Below are positions 1 to 13,017 of a DNA stretch of 64,000 bases, in pieces; position 1 is the stretch's first letter, and each line of letters begins with the position of its first letter. The stretch is from Pteria penguin. Taxonomy: Eukaryota > Mollusca > Bivalvia > Pterioida > Pteriidae. A model generated the notes under the pieces. It had not been told where the DNA came from and did no database searches. It was given only the letters and a program-made list of their open reading frames with translations. A program made the translations under genes and the position numbers. Location of the stretch: positions 60,122,393 through 60,186,392 of the forward strand of contig CM068581.1 of the NCBI GenBank assembly GCA_035048485.1. The letters are read 5' to 3'.

Positions 1-240
1 AATGTTATCCATGACCAAAGGGTGTATCATGACCCTGAACCAAAGTTATATCTGTAAGGCCAAGGTCACAGCGCATGGATAAATCTTTGTCCAGTCCATA
101 ACTTTTTACCCATTGCACGAAATAAATATCATTTCACAGAATTGTTGTACAGAATCCAAGAGTGTGTCATGACCTATTTATTGGGAAATTATAAGAAATT
201 AATTTCTCGCTCCAACTCTTTCAAATTTGAATTGGTGTTA
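1..240. repeat. Dispersed repeat (GACCAAAGGGTGT / AAGGTCACAG family)
   Basis: The sequence CATGACCAAAGGGTGTATCA, then AAGGCCAAGGTCACAG and the ATTTCACAGAATTGTTGTACA segment recur with divergence at 21735-21835, where the same order CACAGGATTGTTGCCCACGA, CCAAGGGTGTGTC and GGTCAAGGTCACTGTG is seen. It is an interspersed repeat, probably a transposon fragment, inside the transporter gene region. The class is unknown. Confidence 0.5.
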
Positions 241-589
241 GAGTTATGTACGAACTTCAGTATATATTACTGATTTTTATTTATTCTGTACTCATATTTT
301 TGACATAGAAGAAAGAAAATACGAGGAGGGGGGTTAAATTTTTCTCTGCCACAAAATCTTACTGTCTTCATGGCTTTCCATACTTTTTTTTCTAAAGGCT
401 TGTTGCCCATGGTCAAAGCATGTGTCATCCTAAGGTCCTGAATACGAAGCAAAGGGGAAATGTTTCAATACTCTCAGGTTTTAACCCTTCAAACTAAGCC
501 ACAATCATATTATGCCACGCCAGGTTTTGCTTTTGTTTTTCGTCATCTTAAATAATTAGTTTGTCATTCATAATATAATAATTACTTAC

Positions 590-758
590 CACCAATAAAC
601 AATGGAGGGAATCATCGGAATAGCTAATGTCAGTTGCAGCCAAAACCAGTCACGAACAAAATACGCCACTAATAGTAATATAAATTGTCCCAAGCAGTAT
701 GCAAGAAGGATTAAGGTACCGGTAATTTGCCTTTCATGAGGACCTACCATTTCAATTC
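590..758 (-). CDS. SLC22-type transporter, helices 5-6 exon; gene continues beyond the left edge
   Basis: A 169-base exon after ATGTTATAG| that encodes IEMVGPHERQITGTL, the conserved (G)(M/I)E(L/M)VGP sequence after helix 4. It then gives helix 5/6 residues LLAYCLGQFILLLVAYFVRD and ends IPSIVYW at the donor GGTG|GTAAGT. No later exon lies between 590 and the window start, so the large cytoplasmic loop and helices 7-12 must lie further left. The exact transported substrate cannot be told from these exons. Confidence 0.82.
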
Positions 759-1082
759 CTATAACATAAAACATGAACATAATTAGTTCTTTGTACCAAG
801 ACCGGCAATCTTGAACCATTGAAAATAGAAGAAATGAGAAATGGAAAAAGAAGCCTTTTTAACACCTTAAATTTGTTGAAAAATAATTTCTTCACGCGTC
901 ACAAACATCACCAGAAAGATCAACATATCAAATAGAAAGTTAATGATCAAAAATTTCAATAGTGATGCATTTATAATAATACGGAAGATCCCTTGTATTC
1001 CCGACTCAAACGGATGTTTTACTTGCATAACTTAATTTTCAAAGTAATGCATGGAAAGGGGTACACTCGGTGTACTGACTAC

Positions 1083-1172
1083 GAATCTGGCTTTTAGTGA
1101 AGGTTCCTTGGGTACCATCTCTAGACTAAGCCTATATAGTGAGGATTCCTTGGGTACCATCTCTAGACTATA
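1083..1172. repeat. Two-copy tandem duplication, about 45-50 bases
   Basis: GGTACCATCTCTAGACTA preceded by TTCCTTGG occurs twice, about 48 bases apart, within the transporter intron. No coding meaning is seen. Confidence 0.6.
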
Positions 1173-1500
1173 TAGTTCAGGGGTTAATGTATATATATTT
1201 ATTCATACATATTTTTTTTCAGTAACATGTCATATTCAACACGAACACTTTTAGATTTTGGGAATTTATAATATTCGCTTGTAATGTTACTAATCGCATT
1301 TTCGACACTGAACAGGAGAGTTTCGTGTCCATCTAGTATATTTCTGGATTACGTAAACCTTTATGCATAAATTATTTATGTAAATGCTTTAAATGAAATA
1401 CAAATGGCTAAATTAAAAACGATGACATTTAGAGAAATGCTTAATAAAAGAATAAAATCTTTCAAACAAATATCGAATTGATTTAACAATTAACAATTAC

Positions 1501-1655
1501 CTATCAAAAACGCAAATGTATAGAAAGCAAGACCAAAGAATCCATCGAAGAATCGGAGAACCGCAAACATGTAGATATTGGTAGAAAAGGGCATTAAAAG
1601 ATTAGTGATAGCCATAAGTGTCAATGTGATGCAGGAACAAAGTCTGCGACCAAGC
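1501..1655 (-). CDS. SLC22-type transporter, helices 3-4 exon
   Basis: A 155-base exon bounded by TTTTTCAG| and ATAG|GTAATT. It begins with the MFS loop LGRR and continues through hydrophobic helices: ITLTLMAITNLLMPFSTN, then IYMFAVLRFFDGFFGLAF. The VLRF.DG motif is typical of SLC22 helix 4. Phases on both sides agree with the neighbouring exons at 2617-2720 and 590-758. Confidence 0.82.
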
Positions 1656-2616
1656 CTGAAAAATAATAAAAGAAAATCAGTAAAATTGATGATTGCTCCC
1701 CGAGCTGCATCAATCCAACTGATGACATTATTTGAAAAGTTTTAAAACTAAATGGAATACGAATTATTTATGTCTAAATTGTCTGTGCCTAAAATAAGAC
1801 ATATCTGAGGAAAAGAAAGGTCGCTATTGCAAACTTGTATTTTGATTTGATCAAATTCTCAAAGTTTTCGAAAGGGTCTAGTAGAGAGCAGAAAAGACTT
1901 CCATGATATCATGTATATACATCCATGTTCAGTACATTATTCAAGATTAAGTATTCGTAATGTTTTTAACTGCAAGTATTTTTTTTTGCCAATTTATTTA
2001 GGATAAAATTTCGATCTGCACCTCACTCCTTGCTTAATCCAATATTTTAGAGAACTAAACATCTTAATTTTCCTTTTAACTTTTATCAAATAATTCAAAC
2101 ACTTAAGAAGACAGAAAACAAGTTTTTCTTTAGTAGTTTTGTATGCTTCAATAAGTTATATGCAGTTAGAGGTTATAGACTAAATATAGCGTAATATTCC
2201 CGCTCGAGGACCTTATGCAAGTTGACCCTCAGAGGAACGGAGTATTTAAGATGTCCAATCAATAGAATTAATCCTTTCGTATTAATATAAGAGATATCTA
2301 AGCGATTTATCATCACACATATCAAGTTTTAAAATTGCTGCATAGTTTTATGGTTTAGTAAATGTATTTGTGCATTAAAAGTTTTGCCTTAGCTCTTACA
2401 ATGATGGTCATTAACTCTAAAGCAATTAAAAAATGAAATAAGGGAAAAGCTTCTTGTTTACTAAAACTTTTTAACAACATGAAGGAGATATTGAAGCATT
2501 TCTAAAAAATATACATATATATAAATAAAATGAAATAATTGTCATGAGAAGGATTTACATTGCGAATTGCGAGAACCAAACCCAATCACCATATTTGTAT
2601 ATATATGTTAACTTAC

Positions 2617-2720
2617 AAGTCTGCCAGTGGACACATTGTTATAGCCGAGACCATGTATCCAAAGAAATATGTCATGATGGCGTGGGATAGATACAACTTT
2701 CTTGCACATACTGCCAAGAA
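2617..2720 (-). CDS. SLC22-type transporter, helix 2 exon
   Basis: A 104-base exon starting after CTCATAG| and ending at ACTT|GTAAGT. It encodes FLAVCARKLYLSHAIMTYFF followed by GYMVSAITMCPLADL, which corresponds to membrane helix 2 and the start of the MFS signature loop (family pattern G..SD..GRK). The cytoplasmic continuation LGRR is supplied by the next exon, and the codon split across the junction reads through cleanly. Confidence 0.8.
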
Positions 2721-2794
2721 CTATGAGAATTGATGAAAAAGTTATAAAAAACATGGTTTAACATGAATCATAGAATAATCAGAAACCGTGATAA

Positions 2795-2860
2795 ATACCT
2801 GTGAATTGATTATTTTTTTTTTTTGAGTATTGAGTAGTCAAATACCATTTCAATGCAATT
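2795..2860. repeat. Partial duplicate of the exon 2 donor region
   Basis: The stretch ACCTGTGAATTGA...GTCAAATACC...TGCAATT is a diverged copy of 2908-2970, which holds the last codons of the loop exon and its splice donor. The copy lies in the intron directly downstream of the functional exon (minus-strand sense), so it is a pseudo-exon fragment made by local duplication. Confidence 0.55.
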
Positions 2861-2910
2861 AAATAATTTAATCTTGGATCATAATATAATCAGAAAACCG
2901 TAATATCTAC

Positions 2911-3106
2911 CTGTGAATTGACTGTTCTTGTAAATATTGACTGGTCAAATACCCACTCATTGCAATTTTGCTGGGTTCCGTTAAAAATCAGATGACATGA
3001 ATCGTAACTACCGTCAGATAAGACTGGAATTGTTGCATTGATAGCAGCAGCATGAAGGTCATTCTGTACCGCATACGTGTCATTTGGATAATCGGGTATT
3101 TTACAT
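2911..3106 (-). CDS. SLC22-type transporter, extracellular-loop exon
   Basis: This exon encodes the large extracellular loop between helices 1 and 2 of SLC22 transporters. Recognisable family landmarks are RCKIPDYPNDTYAVQND near the start, two N-x-T glycosylation sequons (NAT, NGT), conserved cysteines (SYDSCHL, QQNCNEWVFD) and the exit motif VFDQSIFTRTVNSQ. It is bounded by an acceptor TTTCAG| and a donor CACAG|GTAGAT. It ends in phase 0, which matches the next exon. The 3' end of this exon and its donor are partly duplicated downstream at 2795-2860. Confidence 0.85.
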
Positions 3107-4181
3107 CTGAAACATAATCAGTGTATCCGTCTCACTTTGTAATAGCCAATCAGAAATTAGTTAAACAGGAATATGTAATAAATATTAGAATATATATACG
3201 TTATAATTTTGTGCATCAGATGTCAATATCTACAACTTATGTCTCTTCAGGGATGATCATGGCGAATGATTGTTAGTCTTATAATATATAAATATATGAA
3301 GAGCAGACTTAAAAGTGGTACGTAATATAAGACAAAGAATCAATCTTAAGACAATGCGTGAGGGAGAAATTATTTAGTTTAAGAGTAACTTGAAAAAAAT
3401 ACACGCATGCGCAGGAAATATTTTGAGATCATATGGTGACATATTTGCCCGGGCTGCAAGTCATCTTAGGTCTGTATTCTAAATGTAACTTGAATCTTGA
3501 CATAAGCAACATGCATGCATGTATTAGGTAATCATGACCAATATCTTCGGGTACAGTGAAATCCAGCCCCTCTCAGTGTTTCACAGTCTGTCTATACTCT
3601 GTTTAGCAGTTTCCTTTGAGGAAATACTTCAACATACAATGCATTTAAAGGGAATTTCGCAAATCCTGTTTAGACGTATCAAAAGAGTTGTTGCTTTTTG
3701 ACGTAATAATGTTGCATCCTTCTCTGTATATTGACCATGCACGAAAAAACTAGAAACAAATTATGACATGGATATGAAAGTGCCATCTGCGTTAAAGTGA
3801 GGATGACAGCATTACAGAACTTTTCACGTGCCTTTATTTTAAAAAGTTTTCTATCCCACAATGTTACGCACACCTAGGCGTTGATGTTTTATTAACTAAT
3901 GCCAGCCCACTGTTGTGTTTATGGATGAAAAAGTCGTAAAACAGGTGGGTCAGAAGTGAAATTCACCGAATCTCGAAAGATGATGATTTGAAATCGAAGT
4001 AGGTGGCTGTCATCAGGAGGCAAAATTGGGAAACATATAATCACAGTTGGCTTTGCGACAAGCATATTAATTCTGATAAGTCAAAGAAAAAAAATTAAAC
4101 CATGAAATATTCAGGAAAATCCATGAAAATGCTGTGGAAGTAGCCTCAGTATTTTAGTAAATTTCCGGAATTTGTGTCTGC

Positions 4182-4182
<1 letters not shown>

Positions 4183-4212
<30 letters not shown>

Positions 4213-4272
4213 CATACATACATACATACATACATACATACATACATACATACATACATACATACATACATG

Positions 4273-4306
<34 letters not shown>

Positions 4307-4530
4307 TACATACATACATACATACATACATACATACATACATACATACATACATACATACATACATACATACATGTTTTCTTGAACTATATATTTCTTT
4401 ATACACTTTTAAATTTGAATCAAATTATTGAATTTCCCTCTCTGTCCGCTGGTAATTATTAATACATACATACATACATACATACATACATACATACATA
4501 CATACATACATACATACATACATACATACA
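4183..4530. repeat. (CATA)n microsatellite with embedded (CA)n
   Basis: Near-perfect CATA tetranucleotide repeat at 4183-4373, interrupted by CACACA at about 4290, resuming at 4465-4530. The long Met-Tyr-Val-Cys and His-Thr-Tyr-Ile frames read through it are artefacts of the repeat. Confidence 0.97.
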
Positions 4531-4871
4531 CCTAGCTGTCATGCATCTGACCCTCTAACAGACTGAGCTACCCAAGCTCCACAAAAATAGAGCTTTAATA
4601 GCCAATCATTAGCTAGTTGCATTCATGACATCACGGCCCCGAAAGTTAAGGGATTTACCCGACGTAAACGCAGGCGGATCCTCTGAAAGAATACAATCAC
4701 TGAAAGAGAAATAAACATATAACGCACAAATAGAATCAGTGAAACACCTGGGAGTACTATGGACCTTGGATCTCCGAAAAAATACCCGTAGAAAATAAAA
4801 ACAAATTCGACAAACATATAAAGCACAAAGACACTACAGTTAACAAAGCACCCTATATTTCACTTTTATTC

Positions 4872-4970
4872 GTTCCCCGTCTGGGACTCGAACCCACGAC
4901 CTATGCTACCGAATCACCTAGCTGTCATACATTCGACCCTCTAACCGACTGAGCTACCCAAGTCCCAGAC
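4872..4970 (-). repeat. tRNA-derived repeat (SINE head or tRNA pseudogene)
   Basis: Read on the minus strand it has GGGTAGCTCAGTCGGTTAGAG (D-arm/A-box like) and GTGGGTTCGAGTCCCAG (T-arm/B-box), bracketed by complementary ends CGTCTGGGAC / GTCCCAGACG. The distance between the two boxes is longer than in an ordinary tRNA and no anticodon arm is obvious, so a tRNA-derived repeat is preferred over a working tRNA gene. A partial second copy with CCTCTAACAGACTGAGCTAC lies at 4530-4585. Confidence 0.6.
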
Positions 4971-6529
4971 GAGGAATATTTTTGTAATATAGTTTTTCTG
5001 TGTATATTGTACTATTATCATGTTTTGAGTGTATGTCCTTGGTGATTTGTGTCATATAGATTTGTCATGTGTCTTCTGTTTTCTCTTCTATATATATTCA
5101 CATTAATTATACCTCAAGGAATCGTACTCTGTAAGTGTCCTAATGTATACGTTTGGTTGTTTGTATTTTTGTTTAACTTTTTAGGGTCGGAAGACCCTTC
5201 TGTTATTCTGATGTTTTCTGTATATTTATTACTTTTTTATTCTTAGCAAAACTTTCCCTTAAGTTTTGCAATCTCCTGAAAAACTCCTTCATCAGGAAGT
5301 TCCAACTCTCTGCTATCAAATTCACATGCAACTGTAGTAAAACACAAATTTTGAAAATTTGCGTTTCTAAAGAAATTACGTAACAAAACTTAATTTCTAA
5401 ATTCTTCCTTTTACAGCGTTAATTAATTATGTTAAATTCCTCAACTTCTCTTCGTGATGTTTAACAGATAAAGTTCTGCGATTATCTACCTGTTAAGGTT
5501 AAGACGCAATTTGAGTTTAAAGTTTTAAAATAATTACTTAATTTTCAAAATTTGTCTATTTTTTACGTTTTAGCATTGCTAAATTATTATTATAAGTCAA
5601 ACCCAGACTTCATGTGCTTTATCTGATAGTGACCTGTTCAACTTTTGCCTCCAAGAAACACTTTCCATGACCCAGCCTCAAAATAAAAAACATGTGTGCA
5701 ACTGTCGATTGTGGCTTCCAGGGAGCAATATACTTTAAGAGTTTCCTTTATAAATTCACCGGGATTGTCAATCAAATAACAATATATTTGTCCGAATATA
5801 AGGCTTGGCCATTTGGACACATCCAGTACCCATATGCTGTTCGCACTAAATCAGAATATGTAATGTCAATGTTTATCGTCTGAATTTTTCATTATATTGC
5901 TTTGTTATACCCTTACACAGTGAATGATAATAGTTACTCGTAGTCAATAACACAATGAGTGACACATTAACAGGTATTTGTTTGTAAACAAGATCTGCTC
6001 TGTATGGCACGTATCTTGACCATCGTTAAATGCACATGCGCGGGATTAAAGACCAAATTTTAAAATTCAGTGGCGAGTGAAAAGGTCTATAATTATAGTT
6101 CTGACAATTAAGGATAGAGATAGCCGTATTGACATCTGGATAGTCTCACACCATAATAATCACATGGATGTGTATACTGTGATTAATGTATTTATTTGCA
6201 CCATTGCAAGATTTCACCGAAGTGAATAGCAGAAGACTAGATTTTACTGAACTGATGTTATCCAGATATAGTATGAAATTGACCTTGGTTGTACTTTGAC
6301 CAGGTTCTTTGACCGTGCCTTAATTTTGTTATAAGAAACCTAGCTTTATGACAAGAGGTGTTTGAAATCGATTCAATGCAGACTGTTCTCTTGAATGTGC
6401 CATGATCTTTTCACGCAAAAAGTTACAGCAACATCTATGGGGACACAACGATGTTCTTGTGATATTTTACTTTTTTATGGACAGTACAGATCCATGCTTC
6501 ATTGTGGGATAAGGAAAAAAAGGAAGAGA

Positions 6530-6740
6530 TCTGACGCTGTCGTATGACAGGCCCGCCTGCGGTCGTCAGCTCTTTAAAACTTAAAGCTTTTCATCTGAGG
6601 ATAATTGGAAGATGATCTTCATCGGCTTATACTGGGCGAACAGTTTGTCGATGATTTGGTTGTTATATAATCACATGAATTATGAAATAATCTATGGTCA
6701 AGCGAAAGTCGCCTGACGCTTTATTGATAATGAAAACAAA
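6530..6740 (+). repeat. Dispersed repeat, copy 1 (inverse copy at 14.9-15.1 kb)
   Basis: TTAAAACTTAAAGCTTTTCA, then ATGATCTTCATCGGCTTATA, CGAACAGTTTGTCGATGATT, TTGGTTGTTATA and CCTGACGCTTTATTG in this order match, with substitutions, the reverse complement of 14880-15115. No open frame or termini were recognised. Confidence 0.55.
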
Positions 6741-8544
6741 AACCCTAAAAATAGATTTTGACGTCACATATGCAATGACGCTAATTTGAGCACCAAACAT
6801 CTTACGTCGGGTATTTAATGAGGGATCACACTAATACAAAGGAGGCATAACTCATGGTAATTTGAATAGAGTGTTTACCGTAACAATGTCAGGCGTTGAG
6901 AGGTATTTCAAATGAATCTATGATACTATGATCGTGACCAATTCGAACTTTATAATCTATGTATATTGAAGTACCGCTCGCGTAAATCTTCGAATGTATT
7001 TTTAAAAACCAACTACTGATCCAGAATATGTTGTGTGGCTGGAGTCTCACCGTTGCCATGCATGCACGCACAGTCCAGAGTTATTACCTACAGATGTAAC
7101 AAATTTTAAGAAAATATACACAAATATTATTTTTGTACAGGTGCTCATTTTGATATGTCAACTCTCGTTAATGATGCTCAATACAAAAAAAACCCCTAAA
7201 AATAATAAATAAACAAACAGAAAAAAATTCAATAAATAAAATAAAAAAAAGTATCCCCCCCCAAAAGACCCAGGCGTATAGCAAGCTACATGTAATTACG
7301 AAAATGACCATGTAAGAAAAGTAAAAGAATTGAAGGACAGAGCTATGGTTGACGGCAATTGTAATATAGTGATGTTGGTTCTAAAGTTTCGGCAGCAGGA
7401 TATGATTAAATCAGTAGAGAAAGAACATTAATAAGTCAATAAATAAATAACGAAAAATTTATCGCTTGATGATTTTAATAACCAAAACCAGTATAATTAT
7501 TGTTACAGAGCAATAATAAAGTTAAATATATAAAATAAGGTAATTAATTTAAGCCAATAAATCAATCAATTACTGAAATCATTATATTTACAAATTACGT
7601 CAATCGTCGCGTAGAAACAAAGATGCTATCCGTTACTTTTAGAATAAGACAAATAAATAAATAGATGGATCCAAATAAAGGGGGAGATTCACAGTCTTAA
7701 GTTACCGAAGTGATCTCACATGCTGGCTAAGGTGAATTTTATGAATCTGTTTAAGCTTACCAGGTAGTAGACGTCCAGGATTATATACGAAATGAGCCTT
7801 ATTTCTATGACCGATACTAACTAGTATCAACCAACATTTCCATAGCAGTAAGTTAGTAAATTAGGAGTGCGTAAGATGACTATCTTACACAAGACTCATT
7901 GGTTTTAAAATAAAAAAAAATCACACTTCTATCACATCTTAATTTGAAGTGTACATTTTGTGTCAGTACCTAGTGCCTGATAAGTGGTGAGTATCATCAA
8001 AATTAATTTCCCACCCCATATGCCCATTTCGACAAATTATGTCTTATTGATGTTCAAAGCCGAAAATTTGGAAAACCAAAATATGAATAGAATATAAATA
8101 AGTCGTAAATAGCCAAAGGATCGAAGGGCAGATAATGCACGACAGAAATACTCAATACTTAAATATAACTTACAACTTGACCCCGACGTCTTCAAAAAGA
8201 CAATAAGTCTTGTCTTTGGCCATTCTACAGCTTTATACAGATTTTTATTTCAACGTTGCACGCTAAATAACGGGGCGGAGGGGACTATAGGACAGGTCTT
8301 GTTGAAACCCTTTTTCAGAAGAGACATTATCCTGAGCTTCATCCTCTCTAACTTTTACTAGAGACTCTTACAGATCAAGGGTCTTGCTATGCATCCAGAT
8401 CGGCAGAACACGATGTACTCATGCTGATGTCCGTTTAAAAAAATTTCATATATTACTCTGCATTATTATTATGACCTCTTAACTTGAGAAATGCATTTAT
8501 CCTTGCTCTCCGTATGGAGGAATATCTGTAGATTTTTAAATGTG

Positions 8545-8876
8545 TGCCCTTAAAGGTGGGCCCGTAAACCGGTTAACCACACTATTTGTTTGGCTTTTGT
8601 CAAATTAAATGACCGTCCTAAGTCGGTATCATTATTGCACTACAATCAAATATTTTTGTAATGTGTTATATGTTCTAGTATATTATTTATATTCATGTAT
8701 TGTATAGCTCCATGGTGCCACATAACTGAGTCAGTAACTCCTCTTTTTTCTTTGATTATATTGTTTTTGTCTTGGATGGGAAGGTGGGCCCGTACCCACA
8801 CTTATTAATTGACTACTGTCTTATCAAATCACCGTCCTAAGTCGGTATCGCAACTGCACTTTAATCGAAAGATTTT
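8545..8876 (+). repeat. Two direct copies of a GTGGGCCCGTA...CCGTCCTAAGTCGGTATC repeat
   Basis: Copy 1 (about 8545-8660) and copy 2 (about 8776-8876) both read GGTGGGCCCGTA, then TCAAAT...ACCGTCCTAAGTCGGTATC, then ACT..AATC. A third copy lies inverted at 61665-61770. Probable ends or fragments of a transposable element; class not recognised. Confidence 0.55.
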
Positions 8877-8892
8877 GTGATGTTCGTATCTG

Positions 8893-8957
<65 letters not shown>
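8893..8957. repeat. (ATT)n microsatellite
   Basis: About 20 uninterrupted TTA/ATT units. The poly-tyrosine frame across it is not a gene. Confidence 0.95.
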
Positions 8958-8958
<1 letters not shown>

Positions 8959-11900
8959 ATGAATTGTTTTGTTGTTTCTTTTATTCAAATTATTATATCA
9001 TATCATTAACAATGCATTTCCGTAGTGACTTCTGTCGTACGACGGAGTCAGATGCTTTTAATCTTTCCTTACAAACTTCCATCACAGTGAATGTTAATAT
9101 ATACATTTGGTATCAGGAGCAAGGTACTAAATCTGAGCCAGTGGCATACGATGCGTTGGCCAAAACTTTTGTGACTCAAGAAGTATATCGCTATTCTTAC
9201 TTGAGATACCTAATATTTCAGGCTCTTACAAATCGTGACCCCCATCCAGTCAGTTGGGAGTGATAAATTTTCATTGGCACTTGATTCCACTCCTAAGTTC
9301 TCAAATATATGAATTCTTAATTATTCGTGTTCAATTTTCACATAGATTTATTAACTTACTTTACTTATCTTGTACATTGCAGCATTTAAGATGAGTTGTT
9401 ATGGTTTCTTTAAAATCAAAGCACTGTCAACAAAACAACACAATTATTACAAAGCATCTACCATCCATAGTGGATCTCCATAATATGCATTTCAAACTAT
9501 ACTTATCGAAAGTATAACAGATTCCTTTAATATGGAATATCTTAAAATCATCTTTCGCAATATATTTTGAGCTTATATTTATGACAATGACTTCTTGAAC
9601 CTTTTATCTTCAAAAGAAGTGTTTAGTAGGTAAGTGGGAAAGTAGGACCGTTACATCGGTTTACACTACTTTTTAATTTTTTTTAATTCTTTTTTTTTTT
9701 TGCATCTAATCATTCTGAAATTGCATCGTTATTGGTATATGTTATACTTTTTGCGATGATTTGAAGGTCTTTGTATAAAATCTTATTTTTTATTGTTATA
9801 ACTTTGCCTTTACTCCCCCAGTATAAGAATGCTTTAATATTTACATTTTCCTCATTTATACATAATTTTAGCTTCGAAATATATTTAAAACTTTGCTTCC
9901 ATGATATGGGACACAACGAAAATACTCAATTTCAATCCAAATATATTATTTCTGCTGGCAGAATAAAATTCTCTTATAAATGAATCAGGGAAAAACTGCT
10001 AAAATTGTATTTAGACAATTTTTGTGTTTCTGTTTCATTGGGCAGTTTGACCTTTTGCGATCAGTACAACGTTTCCAAAATATATATACGGCATCTAGGC
10101 AAAATATTCATGTTAGGTTGATGACAGCCATAACATTTTTACGATATGAGAAGTTAAGCATCTTAAACCTGAAAAATATAGGCACAGAGTAGTATCGAGG
10201 TTAGAGTTCTTCGTTAGAACCAAGTGTTAAGCTGCTACTTCAATGGCTGCTTAATTATGTTGCAGTCTATAATCTTCACAAGGTGTAGCAATAATCTAGG
10301 CATACATATCATACTTCTTTTGAAATTTATACAAAATACATATCGTATTCGTATGATGAGTGAAATATTTTCATTTGTCACACACAATCCGCTTGAAATG
10401 TTCACTTATTCATATATAAAACCATGACCATGTCAAGTAATGTTTAGTAAATGGGAAAGTTAACGTATTGTTTCTCTAACACTTACTTGTTAGACAATTG
10501 ATCCGAAGCTCGACCCTTTAGTCGATAGGATAGTTATATCCTGATTTGGATGAAAGCCACAGCAAGCACATCGTGACTACATACAATTTAATCAAACGAA
10601 GGATGCCCTGTGATGCACGTATTATCTTCCATATTTGATTGAACATACTAGCATGCTGCACAGCAAAAGCGCTCCTCTGGTGTACCTTCCGTCATCTGGG
10701 AAATTCTATAGTTCTACCGCTGAATATTTTGGTTCGAATGCATATGGCATCTAATCCTAAAATATCCTTTTCTGACATAATGACAGTGATTTACCGTCCG
10801 AGATTAGGTATGAAATCAGAAAACTTGCCGTAGTGTGTTTATGTTCGCGACTTATCTTGACCATAGTTAACACCTCACGCAGAGCAGAAGATGGCCGCGC
10901 CGGTTGATGTGTACAAGATGTCGTAATAACGATAGGTCAGGTTTCTTCAGCTTTATAGGATTGGGTTATGTTTCAATGCAACATGCTATTTTGTGCATAT
11001 TTAATATATGTCTTTCGATTTATGTACTTTTATTTTTTGACTGACCTTACCCTTTAACATCTAGTTTGCTTAAATCATCTTCAAGGTTGTTCACGTCACT
11101 AATACAAAGTACTCAATATCTTTTTTTCGGGAGGATATTTTTCTTCATATTTGAAATAAAATATATTGGATGCATATGAATCATATGAATAAAGGAAAGA
11201 AACTGAAACCTTTCCATAAAACTTTCTGTGAAAAGACAAAGAAAATCTGTATTTGCAATATTCTTGACAATCCAGCAACTAACTAAATGAGATTTATCTT
11301 TCTTGTCATCAACTGGAATTGATCTGAGGAACTCCCGAGTGAAAAGATGTAAAAAGAGCCGAATATCTTCTAAAAGAAGGTTGTACAAAGTTGTACTTCC
11401 ACAGTACATGAGGTGAAGGCACCATTACTGAAGCAGCACAGTTTAACAGTGTTGCAACTTTTTTGTAATAGGACTGGAATAGGATATTTAATATCCTAAA
11501 ACTTCGATGCTAACTGATTGTCATCAACAACGTTAATACCTGACCTAATGAACTGATTGTGGTAACAAAATGTAAGTGTATTTCATTGTTGTTTTGTGAT
11601 GTACTTCGTAAGTTCGTTCACTTTACCGATACATGAAAGAAGCCGTAGGAGTTTAAAATTTGCGGAACACATAATTCGGCCCAGCCTACATTTTGATACG
11701 CTGATTAGAGTTGCTTTGCTTCCCTGTGTCAGTGACTGTGTTTAGACAGTGCCATTTGTGTCCATGCCTACAAATATGACGGCCCAGGGCTAGGCTATGT
11801 TGGTTTCAATTAACACTTCATTATTTGTAAATGAAATCAAGTTCAAATGTACCATTACCAAAGATGTGTGAGTACACCATGCGACTTGTAATGCATCACA

Positions 11901-12686
11901 GGTCTTGCTTTAAACATTTCAGATGTAAACAACACCAAATTCTTGATCCTCTTTAGTTGTAAGCATTTCATTCAAATATTTCATACAGCCTACACTTACT
12001 TGAACAACAGCAATTTAATAATTAATGCAAGTAATAAAATGAATGATATTTCCAGCTCTTATATATATATATATATATATATATATCACACCATGAAAGT
12101 TTCTCGATAATAACATGTACTCTTGGTTAACATAAAGGATGCCCTCATTCTCTATAAGTTTCAATATTTCAGTTTAGTAAGTATAACATATTCCACTTGA
12201 ACAGTGCTTTTTTACATTCTGATGTCAAGAGATATTAACTCGCGATTTAAACTCACACGTGGACTCCTGTAATATCGCCGCGCTGTGCAAAGCCATCTAG
12301 ATAAATGTATCTGCGCTGCTCACTGTATGAAATCGCTGCGCTTGTAGCTCTCGACAGTGTTGGCCAATGATTACCGATAGTTACAAAATATTTCCAGAAT
12401 AAAATAAGTAACCAATTCTCAAGCTAATGTTTTATGTATTATTTATAAAACAAAATAAGCAGGAAATCATAGATTTATACATGGATCATGAATTTGAAAA
12501 TCTTAGATGTCAAAAATATGAGAATGTCATATGAAGAGAAAATTTCCAGAGAGTATTTCGGGTAAAACATTTATATTCTTAATATTGAAAATGGGATCTA
12601 TAGCAAATTTCAGTTCAAATGTATATAAAGTCGCTTCATAAATGAGCATTTCTGTAGAACTGTTGTGTTTATGGAGATTGCTAAAC

Positions 12687-12945
12687 TTATTTAATGTATC
12701 AAATCAAAAAGGGAATAAACCGCAATTCATATCTCAACAGATGCAACTGGATATTAGAAAATTGACGTTTAACTCATTTAATGTATCAAATCAAAGATAG
12801 GATAAACAGCAATCTATATTTCAACAGATACAAAGGGTTATTAGAAAATTAAAGTTAAACTTATTTAATGTATCAAATCAAAAATAGGATTACCGCAATC
12901 TATATATCAACAGACACAAAGGGATATTAGAAAAGTGAAATCTGA
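12687..12945. repeat. Three tandem copies of an 87-base unit
   Basis: Copies begin at 12687, 12774 and 12861, each with ATTTAATGTATCAAATCAAA, then CAACAGA.(G/A)CA and GGNTATTAGAAAA. The array sits just downstream (minus-strand sense) of transporter exon 1. Copies are diverged, so the array is not recent. Confidence 0.8.
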
Positions 12946-13017
12946 CAAATAACTTCAATATGATGAATACAGAAATATTAAAAGCAAGCACTGGAAACAG
13001 ATTAAATTTACGCATAC

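Larger units (their letters stand above)
3107..13017. other. First intron of the SLC22 transporter, repeat-rich
   Basis: Nearly 10 kb without a recognisable coding exon. It contains the CATA microsatellites (4183-4373, 4465-4530), tRNA-like repeats (4540-4970), a dispersed repeat copy (6530-6740), two copies of a GTGGGCCCGTA family (8545-8660, 8776-8876), an ATT microsatellite (8893-8957), a TA run (12060-12086) and three 87-base tandem copies close to exon 1. Short open frames inside show no family resemblance. Confidence 0.6.

Noticed and set aside
1..240. AAGGTCA motifs as regulatory sites of the transporter
   Set aside because: They belong to a dispersed repeat also found at 21.8 kb, so they are not specific evidence of regulation.
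4111..4462. Several open frames of Met-Tyr-Val-Cys or Tyr-Ile-His-Thr repeats
   Set aside because: They are translations of the CATA microsatellite in every frame on both strands.
4872..4970. A functional tRNA gene on minus
   Set aside because: A- and B-box-like parts are present but the internal length is too great and no anticodon arm is seen; partial copies nearby indicate a repeat.
8877..9263. 128-codon frame beginning with a poly-tyrosine run
   Set aside because: The run is the ATT microsatellite, and the remaining part has no family signature.
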